The translations under genes were made by a program, and so were the position numbers. DNA of 17,952 nt from an uncultured Moraxella sp. (lineage in GTDB: Bacteria; Pseudomonadota; Gammaproteobacteria; Pseudomonadales; Moraxellaceae): the NCBI GenBank assembly GCA_937889485.1, contig CALAPG010000039.1, positions 1-17,952 on the forward strand, in the 5' to 3' direction. The notes beneath the pieces are model-generated. The model was not told the DNA's origin, did not search any database, and saw only the letters and a program-made list of their open reading frames with translations. Shown one piece after another: positions 1-7,591 of this stretch; position 1 is the stretch's first letter, and each line of letters begins with the position of its first letter.

Positions 1-2
1 AT

Positions 3-44
3 TATCGTGATTTTGGTTTGAAATTTAGAAAATATTATCCATAA
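3..44 (+). CDS. Possible C-terminal tail of an upstream gene (partial)
   Basis: Frame 3 is open from the window edge to a TAA at 42-44 and reads YRDFGLKFRKYYP. The other two plus frames stop within the first 21 bases. panB follows 37 bp later on the same strand, so this could be the last codons of the gene ahead of panB; in Pseudomonas relatives that position is often folK. Thirteen residues are too few to assign a family, and the open frame may be chance. Confidence 0.25.
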   Translation, partial: YRDFGLKFRKYYP

Positions 45-81
45 CTAATTGATGCATTGCCATTTGCCATCAGGAAATCAT

Positions 82-924
82 ATGAGTTACTTAACAACAG
101 CCGCTACCACCTCAACATCAAAACCGCCTGTGACGCTATCAACATTAAATAAGCTAAAAGCCAATGGCGAAACTTTTTCTTGCCTGACTTGTTATGATGC
201 AAGCTTTGCCCATGCCATGCAAGTGGCAGAGATTGATACGATTTTGATTGGCGATAGCTTGGGCATGGTGGTACAAGGACAAGCATCTACCTTGCCTGTG
301 ACCGTGGCGGATATGGTTTATCACACCCAAAACGTCGCGCGCGCCAACAGCCATGCCTTAATTTTATGTGACTTACCGTTTATGAGTGTGGCAACCTTAG
401 AGCGTGCCTTAGACAGCGCCCAAGCAGTCATGCAAGCAGGCGCCCATGTGGTCAAAATTGAAGGCGGTAGCGAACTTGCCAATATTGTCGCCACCTTGGC
501 AACCAATGGCGTGCCCACCTGCGTGCATCTTGGCTTAACCCCACAATCGGTCAATGTGTTTGGCGGTTATAAAGTACAAGGCAAAACCGAGTCGCAAGCC
601 GATAAACTCATGGCAGACTGTGCCGCGGTGGTCAATGCTGGGGCAGCGCTGCTACTGTTAGAGTGTGTACCTGCCGAGCTTGCCAAAAAAGTGCGCGAGA
701 CTTTCCCTGTCCCTGTCATTGGCATTGGCGCTGGGGTGGACTGTGATGGGCAAGTGCTAGTGATGCACGATATGCTAGGCGTGTATACCCGTAAGCCTGC
801 CAAGTTTGTCAAAAATTTTTTGCATGATGAAGGCAACCAAACCCACGACATTACAGGGGCATTTCGCGCCTATCACCAAGCCGTGAAAGAACGTACCTTT
901 CCAACGCTTGAGCACAGTTTTTAA
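82..924 (+). CDS. panB: 3-methyl-2-oxobutanoate hydroxymethyltransferase (PanB)
   Basis: PanB makes ketopantoate from 2-oxoisovalerate and 5,10-methylenetetrahydrofolate, the first committed step of pantothenate (coenzyme A) synthesis, in the cytoplasm. The 280-residue protein is a TIM-barrel enzyme close in length to E. coli PanB (264). Visible motifs are GDSLGM (57-62), CDLPFM (96-101), KIEGG (125-129), HLGLTPQSVN (149-158) and LECVP (193-197). By alignment with E. coli, D58, D97 and E127 are the Mg/substrate ligands and E194 the catalytic acid. The start at 82 is chosen because AGGA at 72-75 sits 6 nt ahead of it. In-frame ATGs at 49 and 52 have no ribosome binding site and would only add a non-conserved leader. 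panC follows after 31 bp, so the two are probably one operon. Confidence 0.96.
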   Translation: MSYLTTAATTSTSKPPVTLSTLNKLKANGETFSCLTCYDASFAHAMQVAEIDTILIGDSLGMVVQGQASTLPVTVADMVYHTQNVARANSHALILCDLPFMSVATLERALDSAQAVMQAGAHVVKIEGGSELANIVATLATNGVPTCVHLGLTPQSVNVFGGYKVQGKTESQADKLMADCAAVVNAGAALLLLECVPAELAKKVRETFPVPVIGIGAGVDCDGQVLVMHDMLGVYTRKPAKFVKNFLHDEGNQTHDITGAFRAYHQAVKERTFPTLEHSF

Positions 925-955
925 AACGATTATTGAACAAAGTAACGAGTGCAAC

Positions 956-1801
956 ATGCAAGTATTTCATACCATTACAGAATTAAGAAAAAACCTCAAA
1001 CCTTTACGCCATCACACCATTGGCTTGGTACCGACCATGGGAAATTTACATGATGGGCACCTTGAGCTGGTCAAACTTGCCAAACAGCACGCTGACATCG
1101 TGGTGGTCAGTATTTTTGTTAACCCCACTCAGTTTGGTGTGGGCGAAGATTTTGACACCTATCCGCGTACACTTGAGGCGGATGTGGCAAAGCTTGAAAC
1201 GGTCGCCGCTGATATGGTATTTGCACCCAGTGTGGAAGAGATGTATCCAGTTTATCCCAACCGTGTGCAGGTACTAGCAGGTGACATCACCAAGTTATTG
1301 TGCGGTCAATCGCGTCCTACCCATTTTGATGGTGTTGGGCTGGTGGTGAGCAAATTGTTTAACATTGTTCAGCCCAATATTGCCGTATTTGGTAAAAAGG
1401 ATTATCAGCAATTAGCCATTATTCGTCAGTTGGTAGCCGCGCTTAACTTTCCTATTGATATTATTGGCGCTGAGATTGTGCGCGCCGAAGACGGGCTGGC
1501 ACTATCTTCTCGCAACCAATATTTAAGCAGCGATGAGCGCGAAAAAGCCCCGCTTTTACAAAAAACCTTAAAGCAGCTAGCCGCCCAGTTGGCAACCGCT
1601 CAGGTCATGCAGTTTGATGGTATGATTGCCAAGGCTAAAGATCACTTAAATCAGCAAGGGTTTAACGTGGATTATCTGAGCGTCACTAATCGCGCGTTAC
1701 AGCCGCCAATGCCTGAAGATCAAGCGCTGGTTATTTTGGTGGCGGCATGGCTGGGTGAGCGGGCACGACTTTTAGATAACTTAGAGTTTAGCCGCGCCTA
1801 G
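956..1801 (+). CDS. panC: Pantothenate synthetase (PanC)
   Basis: PanC condenses pantoate and beta-alanine with ATP, through a pantoyl-adenylate intermediate, to give pantothenate; cytoplasmic. The 281-residue protein matches E. coli PanC along its whole length. It has the nucleotidyltransferase signature PTMGNLHDGH near residue 26, VSIFVNPTQF, the KDYQQ motif that contacts pantoate, and the SSRNQYL segment of the KMSKS-like loop. The ATG at 956 begins MQVFHTITEL, lining up with the family N-terminus. A TTG at 908, inside the end of panB, would add 16 non-conserved residues and is rejected. The ribosome binding site is weak (ACGAG). It lies directly downstream of panB, which supplies its substrate precursor, and ends 38 bp before rapZ. 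Confidence 0.96.
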   Translation: MQVFHTITELRKNLKPLRHHTIGLVPTMGNLHDGHLELVKLAKQHADIVVVSIFVNPTQFGVGEDFDTYPRTLEADVAKLETVAADMVFAPSVEEMYPVYPNRVQVLAGDITKLLCGQSRPTHFDGVGLVVSKLFNIVQPNIAVFGKKDYQQLAIIRQLVAALNFPIDIIGAEIVRAEDGLALSSRNQYLSSDEREKAPLLQKTLKQLAAQLATAQVMQFDGMIAKAKDHLNQQGFNVDYLSVTNRALQPPMPEDQALVILVAAWLGERARLLDNLEFSRA

Positions 1802-1839
1802 CCACCGCTGCTATCAATCAAAGGATAGGTAGGTCAAAC

Positions 1840-2727
1840 ATGGATTGCTCAAATAACCCTTGCCAAGTGGTCATTGTATCGGGGCGTTCTGGCTCTGGTA
1901 AAACCTCCGTTTTAAATATTTTAGAAGATTTGGGTTATTACCCAATTGATAACCTGCCACTATTATTAATACCCGATGCGGTTAATAAACTGGTAGTGGA
2001 TAGCCAAATTCGCAAGGTGGCGCTTGGGGTGGATGTACGCACGCCGCAAGCAGATTTGAGCCGTTTTGCCGAAGTGTATCACCAGTTACGGCAAAATTTT
2101 GGTGACGATGCGCTCAAGATTATTTATGTGACTGCCCAAGAAAGTGTACTGGTGGCTAGGTTTGATGCTACGCGCCGCGTCCATCCGTTGATGGCAACCC
2201 TCAATAACTTGCCCAATGCTATCCGTAAAGAAATTGACTTGTTAGAGCCGATTGCCACGCGCGCTGATATCAAGATAGATACCAGCTCGCTGAATATCCA
2301 TCAGCTAAAAGAGTTAATTCGTAATCATTTGGGCGTGGATAACGTGGTCACGGTCAATATTTTATCGTTTGGATTTAAATTTGGTAGTCCGATTGATGCC
2401 GATTTTATTTTTGATGTGCGTATTTTACCAAACCCGCATTGGTGGCCAGAGCTACGTAGCCAAACGGGTAAGGATGCGGTGGTGATAAATTTTTTTGAAG
2501 GTCACCCTGAGGTGGCGGCAATGACCCATGATATTGGGCAGTTTTTTGACCGCTGGTTGCCTGAGTTTTTGCATAACAACCGCCACACCGTCACCATTGC
2601 GATTGGTTGCACGGGCGGCAAGCATCGCTCGGTGTTTGTGGCAGAGCAGCTGGGGCAGCGGCTACAACAGACCTTGCCCAAAGCGCTACGCATTCGGGTC
2701 AAGCACCGTGAAAAATCGCATTGGTAA
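1840..2727 (+). CDS. rapZ: RapZ/YvcJ-family nucleotide-binding protein
   Basis: This is a 295-residue member of the RapZ (YhbJ/YvcJ) P-loop family. In E. coli RapZ binds small RNA GlmZ and guides RNase E to it, tuning glucosamine-6-phosphate synthase; whether that role holds here is inference. The Walker A motif GRSGSGKT is at 15-22. The C-terminal domain carries SFGFKFG and FDVRILPNPHW-type segments and ends with GCTGGKHRS, the conserved basic RNA/ligand-binding loop of the family. Length matches E. coli RapZ (284) with a slightly longer N-terminus. A purine-rich stretch, AAAGGATAGGTAGG, precedes the ATG. In E. coli the gene is in the rpoN-ptsN cluster; here it follows panC and precedes darP on the same strand. 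Confidence 0.93.
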   Translation: MDCSNNPCQVVIVSGRSGSGKTSVLNILEDLGYYPIDNLPLLLIPDAVNKLVVDSQIRKVALGVDVRTPQADLSRFAEVYHQLRQNFGDDALKIIYVTAQESVLVARFDATRRVHPLMATLNNLPNAIRKEIDLLEPIATRADIKIDTSSLNIHQLKELIRNHLGVDNVVTVNILSFGFKFGSPIDADFIFDVRILPNPHWWPELRSQTGKDAVVINFFEGHPEVAAMTHDIGQFFDRWLPEFLHNNRHTVTIAIGCTGGKHRSVFVAEQLGQRLQQTLPKALRIRVKHREKSHW

Positions 2728-2775
2728 GGTTTTTGCAATAATTGCCTGTTTTTGATGATATGTTGAGAGTGTGAA

Positions 2776-3285
2776 ATGATTAATTTTAAAGACATGGATA
2801 TGGCGGTTAGCCGTACCGAGCAAAAAAAAGCCCATGAGCGTCTGCAACAGTTGGCAGAGCCTTTGGCAAACTTATCCAAAAAACAGATGAAAAACTTGCC
2901 TGCCAGTGAGTATTTTTTGGAAGACTTGTTGCATCTTGCCGATATTAACAGTCATGAAGCGCGCAAACGCCATATCAAGCGCCTTGGCAAATTGTTGGCA
3001 GAAGAAGAACCCCACGCGATTGTGGATTATCTGTTTCGCTGCAGTTTTAGTCCAGAACAGCAGGCCAAGATAGAAAGCTGGCAAACGCGCCTAAATTTGC
3101 AAGATGACAATACACTCAAACAGTTTACCAAGCAGTTTTTTGAAAGTGAGTTTAATACCGTCAAACAGCTGCTAATTTGGATTGCGTATGCCGAGCATAC
3201 CCATGATGATGAGTTGTATCAAGAGAGTGTGGCGGATTTGCATACTTATATTCGCCAAGTTGCCATTTTATCCAAAGATAAGTAG
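2776..3285 (+). CDS. darP: DarP/YjgA, 50S ribosome-associated protein (DUF615)
   Basis: The 169-residue charged, helical protein matches the YjgA/DUF615 family, now called DarP, which associates with late 50S ribosomal subunit precursors in E. coli. Recognisable features are the basic N-terminal helix (RTEQKKAHERLQQLAEPL), the KNLPASEYFLEDL segment, and HEARKRHIKRLGKLL, typical of the family. It is slightly shorter than E. coli YjgA (183). GAGAG just upstream serves as ribosome binding site. It follows rapZ by 48 bp on the same strand, so cotranscription is likely. There is no membrane segment or signal peptide. The assignment is by pattern recognition of the whole protein, not by a catalytic motif. 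Confidence 0.9.
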   Translation: MINFKDMDMAVSRTEQKKAHERLQQLAEPLANLSKKQMKNLPASEYFLEDLLHLADINSHEARKRHIKRLGKLLAEEEPHAIVDYLFRCSFSPEQQAKIESWQTRLNLQDDNTLKQFTKQFFESEFNTVKQLLIWIAYAEHTHDDELYQESVADLHTYIRQVAILSKDK

Positions 3286-3325
3286 CTTGCGACCTTGGTG
3301 GCTGCCGTGTTTTGTGATTATCGGT

Positions 3326-3368
3326 GGCTAATTTAGCGCCTATTTTTATGCCCTTGGGCGCTAAAGCC
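3326..3368. repeat. Bulged inverted repeat after darP (possible terminator or leader hairpin)
   Basis: TTTAGCGCC (3332-3340) and GGCGCTAAA (3357-3365) are perfect reverse complements separated by 16 nt. GGC (3326-3328) can also pair with GCC (3366-3368) if TAA bulges out, giving up to 12 pairs. No T-run follows, so it is not a standard rho-independent terminator. It lies between darP and the MFS gene and could end the darP transcript or fold in the MFS leader. Confidence 0.4.
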
Positions 3369-3439
3369 GCTGATGGTCTTTGCTAAGTTTTTTGATCATG
3401 TCTTTTAGTCGCCGTTTTTTGTTGCTACGCCAGCAACTT

Positions 3440-4645
3440 ATGATAAATCCTGCGTATGCCACTACCATTCGTCAAGCGAGGGTGGTGGTGCTTGCGCTGT
3501 CTGCGTTTATTTTTAATACCACAGAATTTGTGCCTATTGCCCTACTTACCGATATTGGGGTAAGTTTTGCGATGCCTGTTGAGCAGGTGGGTATGATGGT
3601 GACTATCTATGCGTGGTTGGTGGCCATATTGTCTTTACCTGCCATGTTAGTGACGGCACAGGTACCCAGAAAACGGTTGTTATTGTGGGTGTTTGCGCTT
3701 TTTATCCTTGGGCATGTGATATCGGTAATGGCGCCAAGTTTTTTGCTGTTGTTGGTGGGTCGGGCGGCAATTGCGCTGGCACATGCGATTTTTTGGTCAA
3801 TTACGGCAAGTTTGGTGGTGCGTCTTGCGCCACGCGGACGTCAGACCAAGGCGCTTGGGCTACTGGCAATGGGCGGAGCGCTGGCAACGGTGCTTGGGCT
3901 GCCGCTTGGGCGTTTGATTGGGCAATGGCTAGGATGGCGCATGACCTTTGCTGCCATTGGTTTTTTTGCGCTGTTGACGGCATTGCTACTGGCTTGGATG
4001 TTACCCAAGTTGCCAAGCAAAAATGTGGGGTCGCTGGCAAGTTTGCCTCAGTTGGGGCGCAATGCACCCTTGCTGCTGATGTATGCGCTGACGGTGGTGA
4101 CGGTGACTGCGCATTTTAGTGCGTATAGCTATGTAGAGCCTTATTTGTTGCAGATTAACCAATTTTCTGCCAATTTTGCGACGCTGGTGTTGTTGGTGTT
4201 TGGTTTGTCAGGTTTTGTGGCAAGCTTTTTGTTTGGGCATTTTTATGAGCGTTATCCACGCGTTTTTTTGGGGGCAGCATTGGTTGGGCTGCTGACGGCG
4301 TTGTTTGGGGTGACGTTGGTAACAGGCAGTCACGCGCTGTGGCTATTGTTGGCAGTGGCATGGGGCGGCTGTATGACCAGTATTTCGCTTGCGCTGCAGT
4401 TTCAAGTGCTTAAACTTGCCCCTAAAGCCACCGATGTGGCAATGGCAATTTTTTCGGGTATCTATAATGTGGGTATTGGCGGTGGCGCGTTGGTAGGCTC
4501 GTGGGTGATTGGCGCCTGGGGGCTTGGGGTGGTGGGCAATGTGGGTGCGATCATCACCTTGGTGGCAATCTTGCTAGCGCTTTGGGGAATGGCAAACCAC
4601 GGTATGTTACCCAAAAAAACCGCCTCAACCCATGCCAAACCCTAG
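3440..4645 (+). CDS. sotB: SotB-like MFS sugar/drug efflux transporter
   Basis: This is a 12-helix major facilitator (401 residues from this start) that closely resembles E. coli SotB (YdeA), a proton-driven exporter of arabinose and IPTG-like sugars; related proteins export drugs. Diagnostic segments are AFIFNTTEFVPI in helix 1, IYAWLVAILSLPAML in helix 2, HAIFWSITASL in helix 4, LGLPLGRLIGQWLGWR in helix 5 and ATDVAMAIFSGIYNVGIGGG in helix 10. All have direct counterparts in SotB. The ATG at 3440 gives the same N-terminal length as E. coli. An ATG at 3398 (415 residues) and a TTG at 3380 are alternatives; none has a convincing ribosome binding site. It ends convergently with glnD. The actual substrate cannot be read from sequence. 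Confidence 0.87.
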   Translation: MINPAYATTIRQARVVVLALSAFIFNTTEFVPIALLTDIGVSFAMPVEQVGMMVTIYAWLVAILSLPAMLVTAQVPRKRLLLWVFALFILGHVISVMAPSFLLLLVGRAAIALAHAIFWSITASLVVRLAPRGRQTKALGLLAMGGALATVLGLPLGRLIGQWLGWRMTFAAIGFFALLTALLLAWMLPKLPSKNVGSLASLPQLGRNAPLLLMYALTVVTVTAHFSAYSYVEPYLLQINQFSANFATLVLLVFGLSGFVASFLFGHFYERYPRVFLGAALVGLLTALFGVTLVTGSHALWLLLAVAWGGCMTSISLALQFQVLKLAPKATDVAMAIFSGIYNVGIGGGALVGSWVIGAWGLGVVGNVGAIITLVAILLALWGMANHGMLPKKTASTHAKP

Positions 4646-4772
4646 AGCCTGCATTCACACTATGATAGGCGATTGATGCTATGTTTGAGGCAAAGACGTG
4701 ATGAATACAGGGGCTGGTGAAGGGGTAATAATCGGCTATCCACCATCGGCAGACCATTATATCGGCAGACAC

Positions 4773-7445
4773 CTAATGGATTTTAAGCGCCTCAGTCAAG
4801 GCTTGCTTGAGCTGTTCTAGCTGTGCATCAGATAAGGGTTTGTCCTCATGGTCTGTGATAAAAAACATGTCTTCGGCTCGCTCGCCCAAGGTGGTGATGC
4901 GCGCAAAGTGTACTTCAATGTTATGTGCCAAGAAGACCTGCCCGACACGCGCCAACAGGGCGGGTTGATCTAGGGTTTCTAGGGTCATCATGTGCTGTTT
5001 GGACTGCGGGTTAAAGCTAAAACTCACCCGCGTGGGCACCTCAAAGTGCTTTAACTGTCGGGGTATGCGCTTTTGTACCAGTTTGGGTAATGTCGGGTTG
5101 GCAAATGCCTGCTGTAACCGCATCACCAACTCGGCTTGGCGCTCAAGGTCGGTTAGTAGGGTACCATGCCGATCTAACAGTACATAAGAATCCAAAGCAA
5201 AATCGCGGGTCGCGGTAATGACGCGGGCATCCAAAACATCCAAGTCCATCTGGTCAAATACCGTCATAGTGACGGCAAATAAGTTGGATTGGTCTTGGGT
5301 ATAAATAAACACCTGAACGGCATCGAGTGCCAATTCTCGATGCTCGCGCAAAATCACCAAGGGTTCGGGTGGGGTTTGGGTTTGCTGATGGTAGTGTTCA
5401 TGCGCCATGATGGCTTTGGAGTGCCAAACAATGTCGCTAGGCACTTCTCTTAAAAAATATTCATCCCCCAACCCCTCCCACAATGCCTCAATATCTGTCA
5501 AGGCGTCATCATGCTTGAGCAGGGCGCGCGCGCTTTGTTTATTACTGGCAATCATATCTTGTCGGTTCATTGGGGCATCAATGTCGGCACGCAAAATTCG
5601 CCGCGTTTGGGTATAGAGTTGGCGCATCAAGGTAGCGCGCCAGCTATTCCAAAGCTGCGGATTGGTGGCATTCATATCGGCAACGGTAAGTACATAGAGA
5701 TAATTAAGGTAGGTGACATTACCCACTTGGTCGGCAAAAGCGGCGACCACTTCAGGGTCTGAGATGTCTTTTTTTTGCGCGGTTAGTGACATGAGTAAGT
5801 GCTTGGCAACCAGCCAGCCCACTAACTCAGCATCGGCTTGGCTTAGCCCATGTGCCAAGCAAAATGCAATAGCATCTTGCTCACCAAGCTCACTGTGGTC
5901 ACCACCACGCCCTTTGGCGATATCATGAAAAATAGCAGCAATCACTAGCAGCTCTTTGCGGTCAATGCGCCGATAAATACTGCTCACTAGCGGGTATTCG
6001 GTTTCATAGTGGGCATCGGTAAAGCGGTGTAGCATACGCACTAGCATCAAAATGTGGGCGTCCACGGTATAACGATGAAACAAGTCATATTGCATCAGTC
6101 CCGTAATTTGCCCAAAGGCTGGTAAATAATTACCAAGCACCCCGTAGCGTTTCATCACCCGCAGCCGCCAAAATAGCAAGTTTTGTTCCTTGATATTGTC
6201 CATGAACAATGCCTTGTTGGCAGGGTCTTGGCGAAAATGGGCATCGATGCCACGCGCTGCAATTTTGAGCACGCGTAGGGTGCGCGTACGAATGTGACGA
6301 ATATTAAGCTGACCCATTAATAAAAACAGCTCCAAAATGGCACTGGGATGCTGGGCAAACACGCGGGTATGAGTCACTGCAATGCGGTCACCCACGCGTT
6401 TAAAACGCTCATTAATCATCTTATGAACAGGGCGTTCCTCTTGCGGCAAACGCGCTTCAATCAGGCTTTCATAATAATGTTGGGTGAGCATTTCAGACAA
6501 GGTGGAGTTTGACATGGCGTAGCGGTAATAATCGCGCATAAACTGCTCAACCGCCGCATTGGGGTGATCATGGTCTGTATAGCCCAAGCGCTCGGCAATC
6601 AAGCGCTGATAATCAAATAAGATACGATTTTCGTTGCGCTTGGCAATTTTGTGCAAGTGGTGGCGCACCAACCACAAAAAATCCTCGGCATCTTGTAGTT
6701 CATCAAACTCTTTTTCGGTGATAAACTCTTGCTGCACCAAGCCAAATAAACTGGTCACCCGAAAATAGCGCTTACTAATCCAGCCCACGGTATGAATATC
6801 ACGCAGCCCACCTGGGGCGTTTTTTAAATCGGGTTCTAGATTGTACTCGGTGGCATTGTGCTTGAGATAACGGGCTTTGGCCTCTGCCATTTTGGCATCA
6901 TAAAATTCGTGTTGTGACCAGTTTTTATTCAGTAGCTGCACAGGAAGTGCTGCAAGCGCTTCATTGCCTGCCAATATTCTGGCCTCAAGTAGGCTAGTAG
7001 CAATGGTAATGTCATCGCGGCAAGCCGCATCACACTCAGCAACGGAGCGCACCGCCAATGCAGGATCAATCCCAATGTCCCACAGTTTGGCAATAAAAGG
7101 CGAGATTTTTTGGTTAAGCGCCTCGTCAATATCGACCGCGCTTAGCAGTAGTAGGTCAATGTCAGAGTGTGGGTGCAGCTCGCCGCGCCCATAGCCGCCT
7201 GTAGCAAAGAGCGTCAAATCCGTTTGGTGCAGCCCATATAAATAAAACAACGCCTCAATCATACTGTCAATCGCGCAGCTTCTTGCCGTCACAATTTGGC
7301 GAATGGGCGTACCCCCTGCCAAGGCGTGTTCCAAGTCACTTTCAACTTGCAAAAGCCAGTTTGGCAAGCCCAAGGTAGGCGCGCCTGCCAGATCTAATGC
7401 GGGTAACGGGGTGAAATACGGTAAAATAGGTGGGCAAGTGAACAT
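4773..7445 (-). CDS. glnD: Bifunctional [protein-PII] uridylyltransferase / uridylyl-removing enzyme
   Basis: GlnD senses glutamine and adds UMP to, or removes it from, PII (GlnB/GlnK), controlling glutamine synthetase and nitrogen regulation; cytoplasmic. The 890-residue protein has the same length as E. coli GlnD. The nucleotidyltransferase motif GGYGRGELHPHSDIDLL is at 83-99, with metal ligands D95 and D97. A central GlnE/GlnD linker follows. The HD hydrolase domain has FHDIAKGRGGDHSE around 506-519 (H507, D508). Two C-terminal ACT domains, roughly 705-790 and 820-885, bind glutamine. The ATG at 7445 is preferred over the adjoining GTG at 7448 because AAGGA lies 6 nt ahead of it. It follows hemA on the same strand after 146 bp. 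Confidence 0.97.
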   Translation of the reverse strand: MFTCPPILPYFTPLPALDLAGAPTLGLPNWLLQVESDLEHALAGGTPIRQIVTARSCAIDSMIEALFYLYGLHQTDLTLFATGGYGRGELHPHSDIDLLLLSAVDIDEALNQKISPFIAKLWDIGIDPALAVRSVAECDAACRDDITIATSLLEARILAGNEALAALPVQLLNKNWSQHEFYDAKMAEAKARYLKHNATEYNLEPDLKNAPGGLRDIHTVGWISKRYFRVTSLFGLVQQEFITEKEFDELQDAEDFLWLVRHHLHKIAKRNENRILFDYQRLIAERLGYTDHDHPNAAVEQFMRDYYRYAMSNSTLSEMLTQHYYESLIEARLPQEERPVHKMINERFKRVGDRIAVTHTRVFAQHPSAILELFLLMGQLNIRHIRTRTLRVLKIAARGIDAHFRQDPANKALFMDNIKEQNLLFWRLRVMKRYGVLGNYLPAFGQITGLMQYDLFHRYTVDAHILMLVRMLHRFTDAHYETEYPLVSSIYRRIDRKELLVIAAIFHDIAKGRGGDHSELGEQDAIAFCLAHGLSQADAELVGWLVAKHLLMSLTAQKKDISDPEVVAAFADQVGNVTYLNYLYVLTVADMNATNPQLWNSWRATLMRQLYTQTRRILRADIDAPMNRQDMIASNKQSARALLKHDDALTDIEALWEGLGDEYFLREVPSDIVWHSKAIMAHEHYHQQTQTPPEPLVILREHRELALDAVQVFIYTQDQSNLFAVTMTVFDQMDLDVLDARVITATRDFALDSYVLLDRHGTLLTDLERQAELVMRLQQAFANPTLPKLVQKRIPRQLKHFEVPTRVSFSFNPQSKQHMMTLETLDQPALLARVGQVFLAHNIEVHFARITTLGERAEDMFFITDHEDKPLSDAQLEQLKQALTEALKIH

Positions 7446-7591
7446 CACAAATCCTTACTGGCGCATGAATTTTTAGTATTACAAATTTACTTTGAAAAAG
7501 CCAGCCTCGACACACGGCTAACGGGTGCGAATGGGTGCATAACCGCATGATATTGAGGGCAGGATAAGATAGATTAAGATGATGGGTAGCT

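Noticed and set aside
908..955. Upstream TTG start for panC overlapping panB
   Set aside because: It adds 16 residues absent from the PanC family; the ATG at 956 fits the known N-terminus.
2728..2760. GCAATAATTGC palindrome followed by short T-run after rapZ as a terminator
   Set aside because: Five A+T-rich pairs with a one-base centre cannot form a proper hairpin loop, and darP follows closely on the same strand.
3613..4119. Long open frames overlapping the MFS gene on both strands
   Set aside because: They shadow the real transporter frame, have no ribosome binding site and give Gly/Cys- or Pro/Ala-rich nonsense composition.
7494..7520. Minus-strand AGCC/GGCT stem followed by TTTTT as a hemA terminator
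   Set aside because: Only four pairs with a long loop; too weak to call, though it lies in the right place.
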